Below are positions 9,047-16,870 of a stretch of 64,000 bases of DNA, piece by piece. Each line of letters begins with the position of its first letter. The stretch's first letter is position 1. The stretch is taken from contig NZ_CP050297.1 of assembly GCF_014189455.1 (NCBI RefSeq), positions 267,451-331,450 of the forward strand. Direction: 5' to 3'. A model generated the notes under the pieces. It did no database searches and was not told the DNA's origin. It was given only the letters and a program-made list of their open reading frames with translations. Position numbers and translations under genes: made by a program. This stretch comes from Mesorhizobium huakuii (GTDB lineage: Bacteria > Pseudomonadota > Alphaproteobacteria > Rhizobiales > Rhizobiaceae).

Positions 9047-9640
9047 CTAAGGTTGAACGGAACGTGAACTGTCGTCTCTGACGCGCATGATGGTTTGTCG
9101 GCTGGTTTGGAACTTTCTGGCGAGAGCTGAAACGCTCATCCCGTTGGCCAGCCCTTGAAGAACATCATGCTTCCGCGTTTCGTTGAGCCGCGCTGGTCGG
9201 CCAAGGGTCTTTCCTTCTGATCTTGCCCGTTTGAGGCCAGACTGCGTGCGTTCGATAAGCAGATCACGTTCGAACTGTGCGACGGCATTGATGACGTTCA
9301 TGGTCATTTTGCCAGCGGAGCTTGCGAGATCGACACCACCCAGAGCGAGGCAGTGAACCCGGACACCCAATTCCTCCAGTTTTCCTACTGTGGTGCTCAC
9401 ATCGATGGCGTCCCGACCAAGACGGTCGAGCTTCGTCACGATGAGCACATCCCCGGCTTCGAGCTTATCCATGAGCCGGATGAAGCCCCGGCGCCGCGCA
9501 ATGGCGATACTGCCGGAAATAGTTTCGGTGACGATGCGACGTGGCTCGATGTGGAACCCGGCGGCCTGGATTTCCTGGATCTGGTTTTCAGTCGTTTGGC
9601 CGGTCGTGGAGACACGGACGTAGGCAAAGGTGCGTGGCAT
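9047..9640 (-). CDS. tnpR: Tn3-family resolvase (serine recombinase)
   Basis: About 197 residues from the ATG at 9640 (the frame is open to 9682). The N-terminal catalytic domain has the nucleophilic serine in AYVRVSTTGQ (S11) and the TKLDRLGRDAIDV block. The C-terminal end carries a helix-turn-helix (GMSVSALARKFQTSRQTIMR) that binds the resolution site. It is transcribed away from tnpA; the res site should lie in the intergenic stretch. The 3' end of the gene abuts the inner part of the left terminal repeat. Confidence 0.9.
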   Translation of the reverse strand: MPRTFAYVRVSTTGQTTENQIQEIQAAGFHIEPRRIVTETISGSIAIARRRGFIRLMDKLEAGDVLIVTKLDRLGRDAIDVSTTVGKLEELGVRVHCLALGGVDLASSAGKMTMNVINAVAQFERDLLIERTQSGLKRARSEGKTLGRPARLNETRKHDVLQGLANGMSVSALARKFQTSRQTIMRVRDDSSRSVQP

Positions 9641-9659
9641 AAGCTCGATTCGTCCGAAT

Positions 9660-9770
9660 AGGCTGTCCGAAATGTCGGGCATGTCCGTAATTATGTCAAG
9701 CTAATTTGTGGACAGTGCGATTTCACCCTGTACGGAACCGGTCGTTTTCGGACATGCCGGAGGCCATCGG
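9660..9770. promoter_or_regulatory. Probable res site and divergent tnpR/tnpA promoters
   Basis: The stretch between the divergent tnpR and tnpA genes contains several TGTCCG / CGGACA half-sites in both orientations (for example CTGTCCGAAATGTCGGGCA near 9662 and TTTTCGGACATGCC near 9750) and TTTGTGGACAG. Such dyads are typical of resolvase-binding res subsites. The exact subsite boundaries were not defined. Confidence 0.55.
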
Positions 9771-9794
9771 CGCGATGTTGCATGGAGTAAAGAA

Positions 9795-12770
9795 ATGGCC
9801 CGGCGGAAGCTTCTCAAAATTCAGGATCGACAGGAGCTGTTCGGCGTGCCAACCGATGAAGACAGTTTGATCCGTCACTATACTCTGTCTCCGGTCGACC
9901 GGCTGGAGATCGAAGTGCGCAGGCGAAAACATAACCAACTCGGCTTTGCTGCCCAGCTTTGCATGATGCGATATCCGGGCAGGACGCTCATGGCGGCCGA
10001 AATACCGCCGCGGGCAATGCTCAACTATATCGCCGAGCAACTGGATGCCGATCCGGAAAGCTTTAGCTCCTATGCGAGGCGAGAGCCGACCCGACTGGAA
10101 CACGTCTCGCACCTCCTCGCCTATCTTGGGATGAGAACCGCGGCAGCTCCGGACCGGCGAGCCGCCTTGATGTCCGCAATCGAAACGGCAGCGACAACCG
10201 ACAAGGGGTCTCCTATTGCCAAGGCAATCGTCACCACCATGCGGGAACGCAATGTGGTGCTTCCCACGCCGGACACCATAGAGCGGATCGGGCTGGCGGC
10301 ACGCGCCATAGCGCGACGGCGTGCGGAAGCGGCGTTGATCTCCGGCTTTTCCCCTGAGCAGCTTCAGAGCCTCGACGATTTGCTGAAGGTCGATCCTGCA
10401 ATTGCACAGACGCGGTTCTATTGGCTACGATCGGCCCCGGACGCACCCGGCGCCAGCAACCTGGTCGCGATGATGGAAAGGCTCTCCTTCATTCGCACCC
10501 TTGATATCGATCCCCGCCTGCAGGGCCGTATCCATTCCGGACGCTGGGACCAGATGATCCGGGAGGGCGATGTCACGCCGGCTTGGCTTGCCGCTGATTT
10601 CAACGCCAGCCGTCGACGCGCGACGATCGTCGCCCAGGTTATCAAGCTCGGCCACAAGCTGACCGACGACGCGATCACCATGTTCATCAAGCTGATCGGC
10701 AGGCTCTTTTCCCAGGCCAACAATCGCAAGAAGCAGCGCCATGCCGAAACGCGCAAAGAGACGGCGAAGGTGCTCCGGCTGTTTCTCGATACGATTTCCG
10801 CCCTTCAGGCCGCCAACGACAACGATGAGGATGCGATCGAGACGATCAACCGGCACGTCGGCTGGCATCGTCTTTTGCAGGTAAAGCCCGCTCTCGAAGC
10901 CATGGTGGAAAATGGAGATCCTGATCCATTGCTTGTGGCGGTGGAGCAATACGCGAACGTCCGCAAATATGCGGCGCTGTTCCTACGGACCTTCGCTTTC
11001 CGCTCGGCTCGCCGGAACGATCCCCTGCTTGCGGCGATTGAGACCCTCAAATCCCTCTACGAAGATGGGCGGCGCAGCCTTCCAGATCGGGTTCCGGTTG
11101 CCCATCTCGGCGCGACGGCCCGCAAATTGATCTTCAGCGGATCAAAACCTGATCGTCGTCTCTACGAGATTGCCACGCTGGCGGCGTTGCGGGAGCGCCT
11201 TCGCTCAGCAGATGTCTGGGTCGAAGGCAGCAGGGCATTTCGCCCGATGGATGAGCATCTTATGCCGCGTCCGGCCTTCTCCGATCTCAAAGAAACCGAC
11301 CAGCTCGGTCTCGGCGTACAGCGCGACGGGGCGGCATGGCTCGCGCAAATGCAGCAATTGCTCGACTTCAATCTGAAACGCCTCGCACACCGCGCCCGGA
11401 ACGGCAAGCTTGAGGGTGTCCGTCTCGAGGCCGGAACCCTGCTGGTGACGCCGCTGGCCAGCGAGGTTCCCGCCGCAGCCGAGGAACTGAATCTTGAGCT
11501 GAACGACATGTACCCGCTCGTCGAGGTGCCAGATCTTCTCAGAGAGGTGCATGAGTGGACGGGCTTTGCCGACCAGTTCACCCATGTGCGAACGGGCGAC
11601 ATGCCGCAAAACATCGCTGCTATGCTCGCCGGCACCCTCGCGGACGCCACCAATCTCGGGCCGAAACGCATGGCGGGTGCATCGAAAGGGATCAGCGCCC
11701 ATCAGATCGGCTGGATGCGCATGTTCCATGCCAGGACCGAAACTTATCGGGCGGCGCAGGCAAGCGTGACCGACGCCCATGCGCGTCATCCCCATGCTCT
11801 GCTCTGGGGCAATGGAACGACCGCGTCTTCCGACGGTCAATTCTTCCGGGCCAGTGATCGTGCTGCAGGGCGCGGCGACATCAATCTGCACTATGGCAGC
11901 GAGCCAGGCACCAAATTCTATAGCCATCTCTCCGATCAGTACGGCTACTTCAGCATCCTGCCGATCAGTCCGACCGAAAGCGAGGCGGCCTATGTTCTGG
12001 ACGGGCTGTTCGATCATGACACCTTCCTCGACATCGATGAGCATTTTACGGACACAGGCGGCGCTAGCGACCATGTGTTTGCTCTCTTTGCCCTGATCGG
12101 CAAACGCTTTGCGCCCCGCCTGCGCAATCTCAAGGACCGAAAATTCCACACGTTCGAAAAAGCCGATATCCATCCGGCCCTCGCGGACCATATCGGCGTG
12201 CAGATCAATACCGCGCTCATCATGGAATATTGGGATGATCTGCTGCATCTGGCGGCGTCGATCCGCACGCGCGCCGTTGCACCCTCGACGATTCTCAAAA
12301 AGCTGGCAGCGTCACCGAATCCGAGTCAGTTGGCCAAAGCCCTGCGGGAACTCGGCCGTATCGAGCGATCCTTATTCATGATCGAGTGGTATTCCAGCCC
12401 GGCCCTGCGTCGGCGGTGCCAAGCCGGTCTCAACAAGGGCGAGGCCGCGCACAAACTCAAGCGTGCCGTCTTCTTCCATGAGCGCGGCGAAATCCGCGAC
12501 CGATCGTTCGAGAGCCAGGCATTCCGCGCCTCCGGCCTTAATCTGGTCGTCAGTGCCATCGTCCATTGGAACACCGTCTACCTTAGCCGCGCCGTCGCCC
12601 ATTTGCGGCAGAATGGTCGGAATATTCCCGATATCTTGCTCAAGCACGTCTCGCCGCTCAGTTGGGAGCACATCAATCTCACCGGCATTTACGCTTGGGA
12701 CGCTGCGCCGGACCTCCCGGAAGGCTTCAGGCCGCTCCGCTTGCCGACGAAATTGCTCTGGGCGGCATAA
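9795..12770 (+). CDS. tnpA: Tn3-family transposase
   Basis: About 991 residues from ATG 9795 (MARRKLLKIQDRQELFG...). Length, the N-terminal HYTLSPVDRLEIEVRRRKHNQ block (DUF4158-type domain) and the C-terminal catalytic region are those of Tn3-family TnpA. The C-terminal part includes the conserved LHYGSEPGTKFYSHLSDQYG, the VLDGLFDHDTFLDIDEHFTDT acidic stretch and the ending NGRNIPDILLKHVSPLSWEHINLTG. No frameshift. The gene itself looks functional although both ends of its transposon are broken. Confidence 0.93.
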   Translation: MARRKLLKIQDRQELFGVPTDEDSLIRHYTLSPVDRLEIEVRRRKHNQLGFAAQLCMMRYPGRTLMAAEIPPRAMLNYIAEQLDADPESFSSYARREPTRLEHVSHLLAYLGMRTAAAPDRRAALMSAIETAATTDKGSPIAKAIVTTMRERNVVLPTPDTIERIGLAARAIARRRAEAALISGFSPEQLQSLDDLLKVDPAIAQTRFYWLRSAPDAPGASNLVAMMERLSFIRTLDIDPRLQGRIHSGRWDQMIREGDVTPAWLAADFNASRRRATIVAQVIKLGHKLTDDAITMFIKLIGRLFSQANNRKKQRHAETRKETAKVLRLFLDTISALQAANDNDEDAIETINRHVGWHRLLQVKPALEAMVENGDPDPLLVAVEQYANVRKYAALFLRTFAFRSARRNDPLLAAIETLKSLYEDGRRSLPDRVPVAHLGATARKLIFSGSKPDRRLYEIATLAALRERLRSADVWVEGSRAFRPMDEHLMPRPAFSDLKETDQLGLGVQRDGAAWLAQMQQLLDFNLKRLAHRARNGKLEGVRLEAGTLLVTPLASEVPAAAEELNLELNDMYPLVEVPDLLREVHEWTGFADQFTHVRTGDMPQNIAAMLAGTLADATNLGPKRMAGASKGISAHQIGWMRMFHARTETYRAAQASVTDAHARHPHALLWGNGTTASSDGQFFRASDRAAGRGDINLHYGSEPGTKFYSHLSDQYGYFSILPISPTESEAAYVLDGLFDHDTFLDIDEHFTDTGGASDHVFALFALIGKRFAPRLRNLKDRKFHTFEKADIHPALADHIGVQINTALIMEYWDDLLHLAASIRTRAVAPSTILKKLAASPNPSQLAKALRELGRIERSLFMIEWYSSPALRRRCQAGLNKGEAAHKLKRAVFFHERGEIRDRSFESQAFRASGLNLVVSAIVHWNTVYLSRAVAHLRQNGRNIPDILLKHVSPLSWEHINLTGIYAWDAAPDLPEGFRPLRLPTKLLWAA

Positions 12771-12793
12771 TGTTCATGCTCCGTTCGACCTTA

Positions 12794-12801
12794 GCGTATG
12801 A
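12794..12801. repeat. Target-site duplication GCGTATGA (IS1595), left copy
   Basis: GCGTATGA at 12794-12801 is repeated exactly at 13989-13996, on the other side of the IS. It is part of the right terminal repeat of the Tn3 transposon. Eight base pairs is the usual duplication of IS1595-family elements. Confidence 0.92.
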
Positions 12802-13988
12802 GGCCCTTATCAACCAAAGACCGCAATATCCTTGTGACCTATAGCTTTTCATGCGATTCTTCGGGCTGGTCTGAAGGAGGTGAGAATGCCTGAAATACTT
12901 GCAGCGCTTTCCAACATTCGGACTGTTGAAGAAATGATCGCGGCCTTCCGGGATGAGCAGCATTCCCGTCGGTTGCTGGAAAGCATGGTGTGGCCGGATG
13001 GCCGGATCTGCCCCGCCTGCGGATACAAACGTTCGATCGCGCTTGCCGGTCGCGATACCGGCAAGCGTCGCGCCCGACCGGGCCTTTATCAATGTTCCAG
13101 CGGCGATTGCCGGTTCCAGTTCACGGTGACGACACACACGCCTCTGCACTCCACGAAGCTTCCCATGCGTGTTTGGCTGAAGGCAATGTGGCTGTTACTG
13201 CAATCCGACAAGGGCTTGTCGTCGGTGCGCCTGGCCGAGGCGCTCGGGGTGAGCCAGCCAACGGCCTGGCGGATGGGACATGCACTGCGTCTCATGGTGG
13301 CGCGGGAAAACATGCTCGTCGGCACGGTTGAGATCGACCATTTCCATCTCGGGGGAAGTCCCCGAAAGCGGCCGGATGACCCACCTCCGGGACGGGGCCG
13401 GAAAGGCCAGGCGAATACGGACAAAACGCCAGTCATGGCCATGGTGCAGCGGCCGACCGACGTCACGCCTGGCGCTCCGTCCGGTGACGCGCGTGCCGCG
13501 GTCGTGACCAGTCTCTCGGCGCGAGCAAGCGAACGCGTCACTGAAGCGCAGATCGAATTGGGAGCTCATTTGATGAGCGACGAGTGGAAGGCATTCATGG
13601 CCATTGGTGAGAGCTTTGCCAAGCACGAGACCGTGAAGCATTCCAGCGGTGAGTATGTCCGGGACGCCGTCCACGTCAATTCGGTCGAAGGTTTCAACTC
13701 CCGCGTCCGCCGTACCATCGCCGGCGTCTTTCATCATATCAGCCCGCAGCATGCCGACCTGTATTTCCACGAGATCGGCTTCCGATGGTCGCAGCGCGTC
13801 GTCACAGGAAACGTCATTCGCAAAACCCGGCATGGCCGGGAGAGCGTGCGAACCTTGTGGTCGCGCGTGCCGCCTGCGCTGCAATTGACGAATGTTTTTC
13901 GCACCGCCACGGGTCGTCAGATGCGCCGAAGCCCGCATGGCGGCATCATCATCAAATCAGCCGTAGCTGTCTTTGGTTGATAAAGGCC
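12802..13988 (+). mobile_element. IS1595-family insertion sequence
   Basis: 1,187 bp bounded by inverted repeats GGCC(C/T)TTATCAACCAAAGA with one mismatch, flanked by an exact 8-bp duplication GCGTATGA. It splits the right terminal repeat of the Tn3-family transposon. It carries one transposase gene. Confidence 0.93.
12886..13980 (+). CDS. IS1595-family transposase
   Basis: 364 residues from ATG 12886, which has a strong ribosome-binding site (AAGGAGGTGAG). An N-terminal zinc ribbon (CPACGYKRS ... CSSGDCRFQF) and a SMART-type helix-turn-helix (SSVRLAEALGVSQPTAWRM) are followed by the ISXO2-like DDE-type catalytic domain with VEIDHFHLGG, MSDEWKAF and VNSVEGFNSRVRR. Intact. Confidence 0.92.
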   Translation: MPEILAALSNIRTVEEMIAAFRDEQHSRRLLESMVWPDGRICPACGYKRSIALAGRDTGKRRARPGLYQCSSGDCRFQFTVTTHTPLHSTKLPMRVWLKAMWLLLQSDKGLSSVRLAEALGVSQPTAWRMGHALRLMVARENMLVGTVEIDHFHLGGSPRKRPDDPPPGRGRKGQANTDKTPVMAMVQRPTDVTPGAPSGDARAAVVTSLSARASERVTEAQIELGAHLMSDEWKAFMAIGESFAKHETVKHSSGEYVRDAVHVNSVEGFNSRVRRTIAGVFHHISPQHADLYFHEIGFRWSQRVVTGNVIRKTRHGRESVRTLWSRVPPALQLTNVFRTATGRQMRRSPHGGIIIKSAVAVFG

Positions 13989-13996
13989 GCGTATGA

Positions 13997-14022
13997 TTTC
14001 GAGCAGTTCTTGTTCTGACCCC
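13997..14022. repeat. Outer part of the Tn3 right terminal repeat
   Basis: Reads TTTCGAGCAGTTCTTGTTCT then GACCCC. Its reverse complement begins GGGGTCAGAACAAG, like the left end at 3675. The inner part of the same repeat is at about 12780-12801, beyond the IS1595 element. ATGTA follows at 14023-14027. Confidence 0.9.
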
Positions 14023-14138
14023 ATGTAGGTGCATTTTGACAAGCCTGGTCGGGCGGCGGGGCTGATCCGTCGGTGATGGGAGGCGGGGTTTGCGGGTTGA
14101 TGTTGGCGGGTTCGGTTCGGGGCATCTTGGCCCCGTCG

Positions 14139-15075
14139 CTATGTCACAAGCCGCGGGATGCGGTCGAGGACGATGCGCAGGATGCGCTGGTCAGGGCAGG
14201 ATGTCGGCAGGTGCAGGCGGATCTGGGTCTTCATCTCGACCACCCGCGCAGCGATCTTGATGAGGCGCAATCGCAGCGTGTCGAATTGGGCGACGGCAAA
14301 GCTCGAGCGTTTCGGCATCGCAGCGCGCAGGCCCCACATCAGCCAATAGGCGCCCGCATGTAGGAGAAGCCGGAACTGGTTGGCCGTCGCTCTGGTGCAG
14401 GATGTGCGGTCAGCGGCAAGATGCGTCTTCCACGACTTGATGTGGTTCTCGGCTGCGCCGCGCTGGCAGTAGACATCCTCGTAGAGCGCCTTGGCCTTCC
14501 CACCGGCAAGATTGGTGACGATGAAGCGGGTCTCAGTCCCTTGAGTTCCGACCTCGACGCGGGCGATGATCCGCTCGACGCGGCTCCAGCTGCCGGCGCC
14601 GTCGACAAACTCCTTGAAGCGGCGGACCTTGGCTGTTTTCGCCGACGCCTCAAAACGCGCCAGCGTGGTGGCTTCCAAATGCGCGACATGCTTGTGCAGG
14701 GTCGTGGTGGGCGCCAAGCCGAGGATGAAGTCGACACCGTTGGCGCGGCAGCAGCCAATGACCAGTGGACTGCAATAATGGCTGTCGGCCCGGATCAGGA
14801 TCCGTGTGTTCGGCCAATTGCTCCGGATCGCCCGCACCAGGCGGCGCAGGTGGGGGCGGATTTCTGCCCCACTCGGCCGCTTGGCCGGCCGCAGGATCGC
14901 GCTGACGAACCGGCCATCGCCATCGAACACCACGATCGGCTGGAAGCCGTATTCGTCGTAATGCGCGTTGAACAGGCGCAATTGCTGACCGCCATGCACG
15001 GCATCAAAAGTATCGTCGATGTCGAGCACCGCCCACTGATGACAAACCGCTCAGCGGCAGCGTAGGATCGTTCAT
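14139..15075 (-). pseudogene. IS1380-family transposase with internal deletion
   Basis: The C-terminal 290 or so residues of an IS1380-type DDE transposase are present (LDIDDTFDAVHGGQQLRLFN, then ADSHYCSPLVIG, and RGAAENHIKSWKTHLAADRT). The start of the gene also remains: ATG at 15075 reads MNDPTLPLSGLSSVGG and then runs out of frame into the downstream part. About 130 residues that should lie between them are missing, so a deletion near 15030 has removed the N-terminal region. The terminal repeats of the IS could not be assigned with confidence. Non-functional remnant. Confidence 0.8.
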
Positions 15076-15229
15076 GGCGGGTGTGGTCTCCGGGAAATGA
15101 TACGGATCGGCCTTAGCAACCAAATCTACGTCATTTCAACGGCTTGCACCACATCCGCCAACCCACCATGAATTTTTCGGGCTAGATGGATGTTTCTAGC
15201 GGGCACCTGATAAAGAGCCTGACAAGTGC

Positions 15230-16123
15230 CTAGTAGTCCGTGATCTTCGCGAAATTGTCGTCCTCGCTATCCCCGTCGTCATACCAGCTCGACGTGTCGA
15301 TTGACGGGTTGGGGTCCTGAAACGCCTTCAACGCGCCGACTGGCGCCGACATGGTGAGCAGAAAGGGGAAATCCGTGCGGATCTCGGCTCCCATGTCCCT
15401 CTGGAAGTCACTTTTCGATCCGTAAGACAGTTCGACATAGACATCTCCGGTCACGCGATAATTGACTAGGGCTGGACCAATGGATGTAATTTCCAGGCTT
15501 CCAATCTGAACTCCATCGACGGCGGATCGGGTCGAAAGAATGTCGATCTCGCTGAACATCTCCTGAGTAAATACTTCCAATGCATGGTCATTGACGGCAT
15601 ATTCGACGGCTCTGCGCACCCCCCTGCGACATTCCTCCAACGTTTCGAAAAAGGCCACAAACGTGGCAACGGCATCGCACGCGAAGGCCTCTGCTTCTTC
15701 GGGGGCAACCTCGATGGTGTTGGGACGTACGTGAGTGAATTTGCTGAGCTGGTCTATGACCGCGAGCATCTCGCCATGGATTTCATTCGATTCTACGCCT
15801 AAGGCTGCTACCGCCTCGTCTGATAGGCCTCCCTGGATGCCAAATCTGATTCTCTGACGACGACTGGGACGACCATCTTGTGTCTCCGCCGAGAACCATT
15901 CGCAGCTTTTCACCTCGTCGTCTGGGGCCACAGTATGGAGTGTGTGGCCATATAGTTCTCGAAGCCCCGCGGAAAAGTGCGAAAGCCTCAATGGATTCGC
16001 CGTCACCCACAAAGCCATCATTGAGCCTGATAGGACCTGAGTAGAAAACTCATCCGTCAGCAGCTCCTGGAGTCTGGCAGCGAGTGTTTCGAGCTTGCTA
16101 GCCTGCAACTGGCCTTGAGCCAT
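15230..16123 (-). CDS. Predicted pPIWI-associating nuclease family protein
   Basis: About 297 residues from ATG 16123 (open to 16168). It resembles from memory a family annotated as predicted pPIWI-associating nuclease: the N-terminal region LRLSHFSAGLRELYGHTLHT ... APDDEVKSCEWF, a central IDQLSKFTHVRP block, and the C-terminal region EIDILSTRSAVDGVQIGSLE through VELSYGSKSDFQRDMGAEI, ending SIDTSSWYDD. Such proteins are found in defence islands and are proposed to be nucleases. No argonaute-like gene is present in the window. It is divergent from the QueC-like operon, with which it shares a 170-bp intergenic region. Family assignment is from recall and should be treated as tentative. Confidence 0.55.
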   Translation of the reverse strand: MAQGQLQASKLETLAARLQELLTDEFSTQVLSGSMMALWVTANPLRLSHFSAGLRELYGHTLHTVAPDDEVKSCEWFSAETQDGRPSRRQRIRFGIQGGLSDEAVAALGVESNEIHGEMLAVIDQLSKFTHVRPNTIEVAPEEAEAFACDAVATFVAFFETLEECRRGVRRAVEYAVNDHALEVFTQEMFSEIDILSTRSAVDGVQIGSLEITSIGPALVNYRVTGDVYVELSYGSKSDFQRDMGAEIRTDFPFLLTMSAPVGALKAFQDPNPSIDTSSWYDDGDSEDDNFAKITDY

Positions 16124-16294
16124 GGATCGTCTCTTCCCCTGTTCGACTAGCCGATCGGAAGTTAGCACTCAAACCTGTAAGACGCGTCACGCGAATTGGC
16201 TCTTCCTCGACTTTACGTGGCGATGTCAGAAATTGGAACCGATATATTGACTTTGTCAGCTCCTGCGCCTACTTTCCCGACACGGGAGGTGATC

Positions 16295-16870
16295 ATGACT
16301 GATGGACCGTTCAGGAATGCGGAATTGCCCAGCCGCTGGAAGCGGTACGGCCAAGAACTGGTTAGCGATGCCGCGAGCCTCGAAGAGCGCACGATGCATG
16401 CCTGCCACAGCATGGTTGGTGATGTGGACATGAAGGCATTCAGTCCTGTTTTCGACGAACTCAAAACCTACGCAGAGCGTGCCCAAATGGACCTGGACCC
16501 TGTCACGATGGTCGAAACGATTTTCGAGAACCATGTGCCATCGCCTTTGGCGGATACGTTGCAACGGCACTTGATAGCCAACCTCCGCGATCAAATATCT
16601 CCCGATAGGGCACTTAGTGAGGCACTCGAAACCACGGCGAAAGAGTGGATCGGCACCACCAAGAACAGGCTCGACGAGGAATGCATCCGTGCCCGTGAAC
16701 TCGGCGATATGAGCCGAGAAGATTACCGCAAAGGAATCGAGCGGAATCGCGAGACGTTCGCTGCGATCAAGTCCAGCGAGCTCAGTGATGCCTTGGCAAC
16801 CTGCAACAAGCGCGCTTTCCGTCAGGCGGTTCAGAAGAATGGCAGCGTGGATGTAGGGCCGGAAGAGTGA
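16295..16870 (+). CDS. Unknown protein, first gene of the QueC-like operon
   Basis: 191 residues (MTDGPFRNAELPSRW...), not recognised. It is helical and charged, without signal peptide or membrane segment. ATG 16295 is preceded by GGGAGGTG, a good ribosome-binding site, which is why I prefer it to the upstream start at 16196. Its stop overlaps the GTG start of the QueC-like gene (GTGA), so the two are translationally coupled. Position before a QueC-like gene resembles QatB-QatC pairs, where the small protein is the partner of the QueC homologue, but I see no sequence signature that proves homology to QatB. Confidence 0.65.
   Translation: MTDGPFRNAELPSRWKRYGQELVSDAASLEERTMHACHSMVGDVDMKAFSPVFDELKTYAERAQMDLDPVTMVETIFENHVPSPLADTLQRHLIANLRDQISPDRALSEALETTAKEWIGTTKNRLDEECIRARELGDMSREDYRKGIERNRETFAAIKSSELSDALATCNKRAFRQAVQKNGSVDVGPEE

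Larger units (their letters stand above)
3675..14022. mobile_element. Tn3-family transposon carrying nested intron, RIT and IS1595 elements
   Basis: The terminal inverted repeats begin GGGGTCAGAACAAG and continue through CTGCTCGAAATCATACGCTAAGG, the last nine bases matching the ACGCTAAG ending usual in this family. The left repeat is split: 3675-3688, then again from 9028. The right repeat is also split: up to 12801, then 13997-14022. With the insertions removed, left and right repeats agree at all but two of about 47 positions. A perfect 5-bp duplication (ATGTA) flanks the whole. Its own genes are tnpR (minus strand) and tnpA (plus strand). Because both terminal repeats are interrupted, the element is probably immobile now. 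Confidence 0.92.

Noticed and set aside
11205..12248. 347-residue minus-strand ORF inside tnpA
   Set aside because: Antisense shadow of the conserved transposase; no independent features.
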